A stretch of 8,731 nt of DNA from Thiotrichales bacterium (GTDB lineage: Bacteria > Pseudomonadota > Gammaproteobacteria > J044): assembly GCA_024762895.1 (NCBI GenBank), contig JANTGN010000103.1:1-8731 (forward strand), read 5' to 3'. The notes beneath the pieces are model-generated. The model saw only the letters and a list, made by a program, of their open reading frames with translations, ran no database searches and was not told the origin of the DNA. Numbering within the stretch: position 1 is the stretch's first letter; every line of letters begins with the position of its first letter. Both the position numbers and the translations under genes were made by a program. Positions 1 to 6,064 of the stretch are shown here, piece after piece.

Positions 1-818
1 GCTTCTTCATCCTGGCCCTGGTCTTTGGTGTCATGATGACCCTGCCCATCGGCGGTGCGGATATGCCGGTAGTGATCTCCCTGTATAACGCCTTTACCGG
101 TCTGGCCGTAGGTTTTGAGGGTTACGTACTGGGCAACCCCGCGATGATGATCGCCGGTATCGTGGTAGGTGCCGCCGGTTCGCTGCTGACCCAGCTCATG
201 GCCAAGGCGATGAACCGTTCCATCAGCAATGTCCTGTTCAGTAACTTTGGCGCCGCCGGCAGCGGTGAAGGTATGGCCGTTGAAGGTAGTATGAAGGCTA
301 TCGAGGCCCAGGATGCCGCCATCCAGATGGCCTACGCCGAAAAGGTCATTATCGTACCCGGTTATGGCATGGCCGTGGCCCAGGCCCAGCATAAGGTCTG
401 GGAGATGACCGAACTGCTGCAGGAAAATGGCGTGACTGTTAAGTTCGCCATCCACCCGGTTGCCGGTCGTATGCCGGGTCATATGAACGTGTTGCTGGCC
501 GAGGCTGGTGTTCCCTATGACCTGATCGAGGATCTGGATGAGATCAATAATGAGTTTGCCACTGCCGATGTGGCCCTGGTTATTGGAGCCAATGACGTCG
601 TCAACCCAGCTGCTCGTAATGATGAAAGCAGCCCGATCTATGGCATGCCTATCCTGAATGCGGATATGGCCAAGAACGTCATCGTAATCAAGCGTGGTCA
701 GGGTGCCGGATTCTCCGGTATCGAGAACCACCTGTTCTTCCTGGATAACACCCGTATGCTGTACGGTGATGGCCAGAAGGCAGTAGGTGAACTGATCTCC
801 ACGATCAAGACGCTCTGA
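1..818 (+). CDS. pntB: NAD(P) transhydrogenase subunit beta (PntB), 5'-truncated by the window edge
   Basis: This is the C-terminal part (about 271 residues) of the beta subunit of the proton-translocating transhydrogenase, an inner-membrane enzyme that uses the proton gradient to drive hydride transfer from NADH to NADP+. The reading frame is already open at base 3, so the start lies outside the window. The first ~60 residues carry the conserved TMPIGGADMPVVIS-type stretch and the last membrane helices. From about base 342 onward is the NADP(H)-binding domain III: a GYGMAVAQAQ nucleotide-binding loop (from 360), HPVAGRMPGHMNVLLAEA, GANDVVNPAA, and a KRGQGAGFSG loop near the C-terminus. All are hallmarks of the family and appear intact. 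The stop TGA is at 816-818 and an intrinsic terminator follows 22 bp later, so this is the last gene of its operon (pntA would be expected upstream). Identification is essentially certain. Confidence 0.97.
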   Translation, partial: FFILALVFGVMMTLPIGGADMPVVISLYNAFTGLAVGFEGYVLGNPAMMIAGIVVGAAGSLLTQLMAKAMNRSISNVLFSNFGAAGSGEGMAVEGSMKAIEAQDAAIQMAYAEKVIIVPGYGMAVAQAQHKVWEMTELLQENGVTVKFAIHPVAGRMPGHMNVLLAEAGVPYDLIEDLDEINNEFATADVALVIGANDVVNPAARNDESSPIYGMPILNADMAKNVIVIKRGQGAGFSGIENHLFFLDNTRMLYGDGQKAVGELISTIKTL

Positions 819-840
819 TTTCCGGTTCTGAGACTGAAGA

Positions 841-864
841 AAAAGGCCCCTGATGGGGCCTTTT
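841..864 (+). terminator. Rho-independent terminator of the pnt operon
   Basis: AAGGCCCC (843-850), loop TGAT, GGGGCCTT (855-862): a perfect 8-bp GC-rich stem with a tetraloop, extendable to 10 bp with the flanking A and T runs, followed by an eight-T run at 861-868. It starts 22 bp after the pntB stop. The A run on the left (839-844) gives a usable U-tract on the opposite strand as well, so it could terminate in both directions, although no minus-strand gene ends here. Confidence 0.95.
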
Positions 865-977
865 TTTTAAACTGGCTCTTTGTATCAAATGACCATCTAT
901 CAACAACAGGCATAAATAGTTTAATGTTTTACTCTTGGAATTTGCTCATGAAGATCCTGAGTGTACTGTTAAAGGAA

Positions 978-993
978 TAATTATTATTATTAA
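978..993. repeat. Short AT-rich triplet repeat upstream of the GGDEF gene
   Basis: The stretch reads as TAATTATTATTATTAA, that is four ATT units, within the 195-bp gap between pntB and the diguanylate cyclase gene. It lies about 20 bp before the GTG start, in the expected position of the leader or core promoter. The rest of the gap (865-1013) is AT-rich, but I find no convincing -35/-10 pair. The repeat may simply reflect an AT-rich promoter/leader region. It is too short to be a known repeat family. Confidence 0.5.
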
Positions 994-1013
994 ATCTGCT
1001 AACAGGTTACCTG

Positions 1014-2084
1014 GTGCGTATAGAACAAGATCTGACAACCGGTCTTAATACCGGTCAAAATGAAGCCTATCTGGAATTCAAATCCCGTTTATTCACTTCG
1101 ATCATGATGATCGCTATGGTATTTTCGGCGTCCTTTGGACTGATGCATGACCTGGGGCTAAACCAGATTGGGCGTTTTCATGCCTATGTTGATTATCTGT
1201 ATTCATTGCTCACTCTGGTGTTGTTGTTCCTGTTTAAAAAAGAACGGTCTCTCTACTCTCCTATTCTATATATCTTCCTGGTGGCCTCTTTCCTGACCTT
1301 TGTCTCGGCATTCATCAATGTGCCGATGGACCAGTTCCGGGCCATCTGGTTTTACCTGCTGGTACTGGCGGCCTATATACTGGCAGGAACCGGCCTGGGC
1401 GTAGGATTTACAGCCTTGTCCATCGTGATTGTCATCGCGCTCAATATCAGTACGGAGGTGGGCTTAAGCGAGGAGTCAATTGTCAGTATTGTGGTGGGTT
1501 TACTGATCTTGAGTCTCATCACCTATACCTACACTAATAGAATGGTCAGCTACGCGAACCAGATTGAAGAGAACAACAGCAAATTAAAACAGCTGGCCAG
1601 TGAAGACCCCCTGACCGGCCTGTTCAATCCGCGGATGTGTACCGCCATCGGTGAACAGTTATTCAAGATGGCTACAAGAGATGGTAGTCCACTTACCGTC
1701 ATCTATATGGACCTGGATCATTTCAAGAATATTAATGATACCTATGGGCACCAGGCTGGAGATCAGGTCCTGGTCCATGTCGCAAAAATCGTGAACAGCT
1801 TCCTGCGACAGAGTGACGTCTGTGCCCGGTTGGGGGGCGAGGAGTTCTGCGCCGTCCTGCCTGAAACGAACAGCCAGGCGGCCGCCAAGCTGGCAGAGAA
1901 GATGCGGCAACGCATTGAGCAGACCATTGAACATATAGGGGAAGTTGATTTGCGTATCACGGCCAGTTTTGGCGTCGCCCAGAAGTTGCCTACGGATCAA
2001 TCACTTTCCGATATACAGAAACGAGCGGACCAGGCCCTTTATAGCGCCAAGAAAATGGGTAGAAACCGAGTCATCGCAGAGTAG
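1014..2084 (+). CDS. Membrane-anchored diguanylate cyclase (GGDEF) with six-helix N-terminal sensor
   Basis: Predicted to make cyclic di-GMP from two GTP on the cytoplasmic face of the inner membrane. Residues ~27-175 contain about six hydrophobic segments (roughly 27-45, 58-75, 79-100, 108-125, 128-146, 155-174) of no family I recognise. A short helical linker (~178-195) leads into the GGDEF domain (~196-356), which opens with the usual DPLTGLFNPR. The catalytic loop is RLGGEEF with GGEEF at 274-278, the metal/GTP-binding stretch DLDHFKNIND begins at Asp233, and RQSD at 265-268 is a canonical RxxD inhibitory site exactly five residues before GGEEF. The protein should therefore be an active cyclase with product feedback inhibition. 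No EAL domain follows. The GTG start is the only reasonable one: an in-frame TAA sits at 978-980 and no ATG precedes the first membrane helix. The Shine-Dalgarno match is weak (ACAGG). The gene stands alone, isolated by the pnt terminator. Confidence 0.93.
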   Translation: MRIEQDLTTGLNTGQNEAYLEFKSRLFTSIMMIAMVFSASFGLMHDLGLNQIGRFHAYVDYLYSLLTLVLLFLFKKERSLYSPILYIFLVASFLTFVSAFINVPMDQFRAIWFYLLVLAAYILAGTGLGVGFTALSIVIVIALNISTEVGLSEESIVSIVVGLLILSLITYTYTNRMVSYANQIEENNSKLKQLASEDPLTGLFNPRMCTAIGEQLFKMATRDGSPLTVIYMDLDHFKNINDTYGHQAGDQVLVHVAKIVNSFLRQSDVCARLGGEEFCAVLPETNSQAAAKLAEKMRQRIEQTIEHIGEVDLRITASFGVAQKLPTDQSLSDIQKRADQALYSAKKMGRNRVIAE

Positions 2085-2232
2085 CCAATACGCACTGGGT
2101 AATCGTATTTCACTGGCGGTGACATCAGGGCTTGCCCCATAAATCCTGATTTCTACCCGGGTAGGCTCCCTCTTTTGACCGGCCTGTGCTAATTTGCCCT
2201 AAGACCAAGCATCCTTCTGGATCAAAATCACT
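2085..2232. other. Intergenic region before the GT2 gene; no clear terminator, weak promoter candidate
   Basis: This 148-bp gap holds no gene. A perfect 12-bp palindrome CTACCCGGGTAG lies at 2153-2164, and an inverted pair ATCAGG (2124-2129)/CCTGAT (2145-2150) lies just before it. Neither is followed by a proper T-run, so I do not call a terminator for the cyclase gene. TTGACC (2175-2180) is a good -35, but the hexamer 17 bp downstream (CCTAAG) is a poor -10, so any sigma70 promoter for the GT2 gene here is tentative. Confidence 0.35.
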
Positions 2233-3189
2233 ATGCCAACCCCAACACCCCGGATCGAGATCTCCATTGTAGTTCCCATGCATAATGAAGAGGCCAATAT
2301 CGAGGCCTTCTTTTCTCGCATGAAGGCGTTGTTTCAGGAACTCGATACCAGTTATGAAATCGTCTGTGTCAATGACGGCAGTCAGGATGGAACCCTGCAG
2401 AGTCTGATGCGTTATCAGGAGCAGGACCCGCATATCCGGCTTATCGACCTGTCGCGCAATTTTGGTAAGGAGGTGGCGCTGACGGCTGGCCTGGATTATT
2501 CGAAAGGCGAGGCAGTTATCCCCATCGATGCCGACCTGCAGGACCCTCCGGAATTGATCCCCGAAATGATCGCCAAGTGGCGTGAAGGCTATGACGTCGT
2601 CTATGCCACCCGGCGTAGTCGGAAGGGTGAGTCCACGGTCAAGAAGACCACGGCCAACCTTTTTTACCGGCTTCTGGACCGTATTAGCGAAATCGAAATT
2701 CCGCGTAATACCGGAGATTTTCGACTCATGGACCGTCGCGTGGTGGATGCCCTCAAGCGTATGCCCGAGCGCAATCGATTCATGAAAGGTCTGTTTGCCT
2801 GGGTGGGGTTTAATCAGACGGCCATCTACTATGACCGGGACCCGAGAGTGGCGGGTGAAACGAGCTGGAATTACATCAAGCTGTGGCGTCTGGCCGTCGA
2901 TGGTATTACGTCATTCTCGGCCACGCCGCTTAAGGTATGGAGTTACCTGGGCCTGTTCCTTTCTCTAACCGCCCTGGTTTATGCTGCCTATCTGGTCGTT
3001 CGGGTCCTGATGCATGGAGTGGATGTACCGGGTTATGCCTCGATGATGGTCGTGATCCTGTTCATGGGGGGTATGCAGCTGATCACCCTGGGCGTGATCG
3101 GTGAGTACCTGGGGCGTATCTTTACCGAGGTCAAGAGAAGGCCCCTTTATCTGGTGAAAGAGACGCGCGGTTTCGAGAACGACGAGTAA
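2233..3189 (+). CDS. Family 2 glycosyltransferase, polyprenyl-phosphate sugar synthase type (GtrB/ArnC/DPM1-like)
   Basis: Predicted to transfer a sugar from a nucleotide donor to undecaprenyl phosphate on the cytoplasmic face of the inner membrane. Residues ~9-230 are a GT-A fold: SIVVPMHNEE at the start, VNDGS around 46-50, the metal/donor motif DADLQDPP from Asp99, and RNTGDFRLMDR from Arg158, which is typical of the DPM1/GtrB/ArnC branch. Two membrane helices follow (~236-258 and ~271-293), and a short basic cytoplasmic tail contains GEYLGRIFTEVKRRP. The 318-aa length matches GtrB-like enzymes. The start is the first ATG after an in-frame TAA at 2200; the Shine-Dalgarno sequence is weak. 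The next gene starts 7 bp after the stop, so the two are probably cotranscribed. GtrA-like and GT39 genes lie nearby, which fits a GtrABC/Arn-type pathway. The sugar cannot be deduced; glucose, mannose and aminoarabinose derivatives are all possible. Confidence 0.93.
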   Translation: MPTPTPRIEISIVVPMHNEEANIEAFFSRMKALFQELDTSYEIVCVNDGSQDGTLQSLMRYQEQDPHIRLIDLSRNFGKEVALTAGLDYSKGEAVIPIDADLQDPPELIPEMIAKWREGYDVVYATRRSRKGESTVKKTTANLFYRLLDRISEIEIPRNTGDFRLMDRRVVDALKRMPERNRFMKGLFAWVGFNQTAIYYDRDPRVAGETSWNYIKLWRLAVDGITSFSATPLKVWSYLGLFLSLTALVYAAYLVVRVLMHGVDVPGYASMMVVILFMGGMQLITLGVIGEYLGRIFTEVKRRPLYLVKETRGFENDE

Positions 3190-3196
3190 CGCCACC

Positions 3197-3607
3197 ATGC
3201 CGGAATATCTTTTTGTCTACGGCTCCCTCCTGGAAAAAATCGGACACCCCCAGCATCGTGTACTGACAGAACAGGCTGAATATCTTGGACGAGCCAGGAT
3301 CACCGGCAGGCTTTATGATCTGGGTGAATACCCCGGGCTGGTGATCTCTCCAGAAACAGAGACCCGGGTGTGGGGCGAGTTGTATCGACTCCGTGCTCCC
3401 CGTTTCACCCTGGCCCTGCTGGATCATTATGAGGCGTGCCCGCCGAGTAACAACCGTTACGGAGAGTACCGCCGCAGGCAGGCGATCGTGCGGTTGATGC
3501 CAGGAGGCAGACTCAGGACCTGGGTCTATGTCTATCAGGGCCCGGTGCGGGGTCTTACTCCGATTCACTCCGGCGATTATCTTCGTTACCTGGGTCGGGC
3601 GATATAA
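3197..3607 (+). CDS. Gamma-glutamylcyclotransferase-like (AIG2/GGCT fold) protein
   Basis: A 136-aa soluble protein of the GGCT/AIG2/YtfP fold. Visible hallmarks are the N-terminal strand and loop YLFVYGSL (VYGSL at residues 7-11), a middle GRLYDLGEYPGLV segment, and LDHYEACPP with Glu79 in the position of the family's catalytic acid. It continues with YGEYRRRQAIV and a final WVYVYQG strand. Characterised relatives cyclise gamma-glutamyl amines or peptides to 5-oxoproline, but the small bacterial members are mostly uncharacterised, so the substrate is open. The gene lies 7 bp after the GT2 stop with no clear ribosome-binding site of its own, which suggests coupled translation. Its last 53 bp overlap the 3' end of the convergent GT39 gene. 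Presence of Glu79 and the YGSL loop argues for an intact protein. Confidence 0.88.
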   Translation: MPEYLFVYGSLLEKIGHPQHRVLTEQAEYLGRARITGRLYDLGEYPGLVISPETETRVWGELYRLRAPRFTLALLDHYEACPPSNNRYGEYRRRQAIVRLMPGGRLRTWVYVYQGPVRGLTPIHSGDYLRYLGRAI

Positions 3608-5057
3608 TCTGGGTATCCCTGAGCAGGAGGTATTTGTCATAACGTCTGACCTCCTGCATCCGGGATTGCAGGAACGGTGGCAGCTTGTGGTAACGATCAT
3701 GCTCGATCACGGCATAGTTGTGTCGACCATTGCTAAATAGATTCCGCCATTCGACTTCACTGGCCTGATCCAGGGCATAGGTTCGGTCCTGGCCATAGAA
3801 TTCCGCAGAATGAGGGCGTTCGCAGGCATAAGCCACAATGGCGCCCGGCTCGGCTTCGTCCAGGAACTGTTCAAGCAGGGGTAGCTGGGTGGCCTTGAGC
3901 GCTATCTGCGGGCTCATGATAGTCACCAGGGCGGCAAACAAGATGGGAATAACGGCGATCCCGGTGTAGACCAGCCAGGGGTGCGGCAGGGTTTCGCGGT
4001 CAGAGCGTAGCAGGCCCAGGGCCATGAGGATGGCAAAGGCCGGAATACCCGGGTAGACATAGGTGGCCAGTATGCTGCTGGCCGTGCTGAAAAAAAGCAT
4101 CGGGGTCAGGGACCAGATAATCAGCAGCACCAGCCATCGGTCATGGATATGAAACAGGCTTCGGTCTCTGCTCAGGCCGAAAACACGGGTCAGTAGCAGT
4201 AGTACGAACCAGATGGACCAGGGCAGTGCCGCCGCCAGCCAGAAGATCCAGATCATGCCCTTGGGCTGGTTGTGTGGTGAGCCATACAGGTCGCCCGTCC
4301 AGCCGGGATCCACGAAACGCAGGTAATGTTCTCCAACGAGGAAATACTCGATAAATCCCGGGGTACGCAATTCGGCCAGCACATACCATGGCAGGGCAAT
4401 AAGCAGCATCAGGGGGATGCCGGTGAGCCAGGGCAGGTCGCGGAAAAAATGCCCCCACTGGCGTTTCCAGAACAGCCAGATAAAGACGGGAAAACCCGTC
4501 AGAACCAGTGCGATGGGCCCCTTGGCCAGTAACCCCAGGGCGGCACCGACAAATAATAAATGCCCCCAGAGCCTGGACCGAGTTTCCAGCGCCATGATCA
4601 GGCTGACCATGATCAGGGTGGTGCTAAAGCCCAGTGCCGGGTCGGTCATGACTCCCCCGGCCAGCATAAAGAAAAGCAGGGTGCTGGCCAGAATGGCGCT
4701 TGCCAGGAGGCCTGTGCTACGCCCGTAAAGCTGTCGGGCCAGGAGGAAGGTCAACCACAGCACGCCGCCGGCCAGCACGAAGGTGGGCAGTCGAGCGGTG
4801 AATTCATTGATGCCAAAGGCCTTGAATGAAGCCGCTGTCAGCCAGACCGAGAGTGGGGGTTTGGCCCAGAAGGGCCTGCCTTCATCGAGCTGAGGCGTGA
4901 CCCAGTTGCCCGTGACCACCATCTCCCTGCCAATCTCGGCATAACGAGCCTCGGTGTTATCAGTCAGGGGATAGACGCCGAGAGTCGCCAGACGCAACAG
5001 GGCGGCCATTACGATCAGGACCAGGAGTATTCGTGTCAGGGAGCTGGATTCGGGCAT
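3555..5057 (-). CDS. Family 39 glycosyltransferase, ArnT/PMT-like, periplasmic-side sugar transfer
   Basis: A 500-aa polytopic inner-membrane enzyme predicted to transfer a sugar from a polyprenyl-phosphate carrier to a periplasmic acceptor (lipid A, protein or another glycan). After a first helix (~9-28) comes the large-loop signature DNTEARYAEIGREM (Asp33, Glu36, Arg38, Tyr39, Glu41), then TGNWVTPQLDEGRPFWAKPPL with Lys66-Pro-Pro-Leu, as in ArnT-type proteins. The DE of ArnT is a TE here, but nearby Asp33 is present, as in many bacterial GT39 proteins. About ten or more further helices follow to residue ~380. A soluble C-terminal domain (~385-480) includes FYGQDRTYAL and YAVIEHDRY, like the ArnT tail. 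The ATG at 5057 has no good Shine-Dalgarno sequence. A perfect TATAAT on this strand lies 30 bp upstream. The 3' end overlaps the convergent GGCT gene by 53 bp. The acceptor is unknown. Confidence 0.9.
   Translation of the reverse strand: MPESSSLTRILLVLIVMAALLRLATLGVYPLTDNTEARYAEIGREMVVTGNWVTPQLDEGRPFWAKPPLSVWLTAASFKAFGINEFTARLPTFVLAGGVLWLTFLLARQLYGRSTGLLASAILASTLLFFMLAGGVMTDPALGFSTTLIMVSLIMALETRSRLWGHLLFVGAALGLLAKGPIALVLTGFPVFIWLFWKRQWGHFFRDLPWLTGIPLMLLIALPWYVLAELRTPGFIEYFLVGEHYLRFVDPGWTGDLYGSPHNQPKGMIWIFWLAAALPWSIWFVLLLLTRVFGLSRDRSLFHIHDRWLVLLIIWSLTPMLFFSTASSILATYVYPGIPAFAILMALGLLRSDRETLPHPWLVYTGIAVIPILFAALVTIMSPQIALKATQLPLLEQFLDEAEPGAIVAYACERPHSAEFYGQDRTYALDQASEVEWRNLFSNGRHNYAVIEHDRYHKLPPFLQSRMQEVRRYDKYLLLRDTQIISPDPGNEDNRRSESE
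3615..3666. repeat. Interrupted inverted repeat just past the GGCT stop, inside the GT39 3' end
   Basis: GCAGGAGGT (3623-3631) and ACCTCCTGC (3649-3657) form perfect 9-bp arms around a 17-nt loop. Outside them ATCCC (3615-3619) pairs with GGGAT (3662-3666) across a 3/4-nt internal bulge. A further GCAGGA at 3668-3673 can pair with TCCTGC (3652-3657), giving a mutually exclusive alternative hairpin. The element begins 7 bp after the plus-strand stop at 3607, so in the GT2-GGCT transcript it would be a 3'-UTR structure. On the other strand it is coding sequence for the GT39 C-terminus. There is no T-run, so it is not a standard intrinsic terminator. Confidence 0.5.
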
Positions 5058-5065
5058 AATGTTTT

Positions 5066-5085
5066 CGCGGTCATATTGGGCCGCG
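5066..5085. promoter_or_regulatory. Inverted repeat (possible operator) between the divergent GT39 and gtrA-like genes
   Basis: CGCGG (5066-5070) and CCGCG (5081-5085) are perfect 5-bp arms with a 10-bp spacer, placed inside the 44-bp divergent intergenic region and next to both -10 candidates. The right arm covers the expected start point (~5081) of minus-strand transcription. The geometry suits a dimeric repressor, but the arms are short and the role is inferred. Confidence 0.35.
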
Positions 5086-5087
5086 TT

Positions 5088-5118
5088 ATTATATCGGGCA
5101 AATGAGTCAGAGCGGCAA
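5088..5118 (-). promoter_or_regulatory. Candidate promoter for the GT39 gene, with an overlapping plus-strand -10
   Basis: On the minus strand, a perfect TATAAT (5093 to 5088) is preceded, after a longer-than-ideal 19-bp spacer, by TTGCCG (5118 to 5113; 4 of 6 to TTGACA), which lies inside the gtrA-like gene. The predicted start near 5081 gives a leader of about 24 nt. On the plus strand TATTAT (5087-5092, 5 of 6) overlaps the same bases and would start transcription only a few bases before the gtrA-like ATG at 5102, though no good plus-strand -35 is visible. Confidence 0.5.
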
Positions 5119-5500
5119 TTCCCTATCCCTGTTTGAACGATTTATCCGCTTTTCCGGCGTCGGGGTGATGGGTACGGCGGCCCATTACCTGCTCCTGATT
5201 CTACTCGTGCAGCGATTTGCCATGGATCCGGTGGTGGCCTCCAGCCTGGGCGCATTACTGGGTGCCCTGGTCAATTACTACCTGAATTATCACTATACCT
5301 TCCAGAGTAACAAGCGCCATCGTGAGGCCCTGACCAAATTCATGGTTGTGGCCGTACTGGCTTTTTTCATGAATGCCCTGTTCATGTATGCCTTTGCCAC
5401 GGCCCTGCAATGGCACTACCTCTTGGCGCAGGTCCTCACGACGGGGCTGGTGTTTTTATGGACCTTCCTGGCCAACCTGCTGTGGTCGTTTAGGGAGTAA
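5102..5500 (+). CDS. GtrA-family four-helix membrane protein (polyprenyl-phosphate sugar flippase candidate)
   Basis: A 132-aa protein with the GtrA layout: an amphipathic start with FERFIRFSGVGVMGTAAHY and four membrane helices (~15-35, 42-61, 77-97, 101-124). NYYLNYHYTFQS sits between helices 2 and 3, and the end reads FLANLLWSFRE, matching the family's conserved N-x-x-W-x-F close. GtrA proteins are proposed to flip undecaprenyl-phosphate-linked sugars across the inner membrane for a GtrC-type or GT39 transferase, and both partner activities are encoded nearby. The ATG is the only usable start, since in-frame sequence upstream has no ATG or GTG before a TAA at 5057. There is no Shine-Dalgarno sequence, and the only -10-like box is about 10 bp upstream, so the message may be leaderless or nearly so. 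The last 45 bp overlap the convergent membrane-protein gene. Confidence 0.92.
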   Translation: MSQSGNSLSLFERFIRFSGVGVMGTAAHYLLLILLVQRFAMDPVVASSLGALLGALVNYYLNYHYTFQSNKRHREALTKFMVVAVLAFFMNALFMYAFATALQWHYLLAQVLTTGLVFLWTFLANLLWSFRE

Positions 5501-6064
5501 CTGCCTTAGCAGCCAGATCAAGGCGGCGATCACCAGCCAGGGGTCGATAAGATAATCCCAGAGATTGTTCGATTCCCCCAGTTCCAGGGTCCAGGCCAGG
5601 ACCGACAGGCTCAGCCAGAGCCCGATGAGCCGTTGTCTGAGTAGCCAGAACAGGGGTGAGAGCCCCAGGCATATCCAGCTCATCAGGGGGTCATAACCCC
5701 AGACATAGGTATCCAGACTGACCCAGCCCAGGGCTGATGGGTAGAGGATCAGCCCCAGAATAAACCACAGCGGCCAGCTGCCCTGCTGTTGGTCCTGATC
5801 GATATCGGGATTCACGCCCAGTCTGGGCAATATCCCCAGCACGAGCACGAGCAGGCTGCCCACGCTGAGCATGTTGGTGATGCCGAGTAGCCAGCCTGCC
5901 AGGTCTACATCCTGATAGGGCATCATCCCCAGGGCGCCGATCAGCAACAGGGCCGCGGCATAGCCCTTGGTCGGCAGTACCCAGTTCTGAGCCAGGCTGA
6001 ATAACAGTCTTCCTACTACGAGAATAAATGACAGGTGTGCCCAGACCCAGAATGTCGTACTCAC
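5456..6064 (-). CDS. Unrecognised polytopic membrane protein, partner of the sialidase-like gene
   Basis: A 202-aa very hydrophobic protein with about seven predicted membrane segments (roughly 5-25, 33-49, 55-80, 97-114, 126-144, 146-161, 170-188) and a short hydrophilic loop DIDQDQQQG near residues 87-95. It is rich in Trp and Leu, and I recognise no family or catalytic motif. It starts at GTG (6064-6062), overlapping the TGA of the sialidase-like gene as GTGA. A very good Shine-Dalgarno GGAGG (minus strand, 6076-6072) lies 7 nt upstream, which fixes the start and implies tight translational coupling. Its 3' end runs 45 bp into the convergent GtrA-like gene. Coupling suggests that it works with the sialidase-like protein, for example as a membrane anchor or glycan export/acyl-modifying partner, but this is inference. 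No terminator is visible downstream. Confidence 0.85.
   Translation of the reverse strand: MSTTFWVWAHLSFILVVGRLLFSLAQNWVLPTKGYAAALLLIGALGMMPYQDVDLAGWLLGITNMLSVGSLLVLVLGILPRLGVNPDIDQDQQQGSWPLWFILGLILYPSALGWVSLDTYVWGYDPLMSWICLGLSPLFWLLRQRLIGLWLSLSVLAWTLELGESNNLWDYLIDPWLVIAALIWLLRQLLPKRPQQVGQEGP

Noticed and set aside
935..947. TTGGAATTTGCTC as a sigma54 promoter for the GGDEF gene
   Set aside because: The GG and GC elements are only 5 bp apart rather than the required 10, so it cannot be a -24/-12 promoter.
1659..2000. 113-codon minus-strand frame opposite the GGDEF domain
   Set aside because: Antisense shadow of a conserved catalytic domain, with no start signal or recognisable protein features.
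2153..2164. Perfect 12-bp palindrome CTACCCGGGTAG before the GT2 gene
   Set aside because: Within chance expectation, with no loop or T-run for a terminator and no matching known operator.
3188..3199. Eukaryotic Kozak-like context GCCACCATG at the GGCT start
   Set aside because: Coincidence: the surrounding genes, terminator and promoter elements are plainly bacterial.
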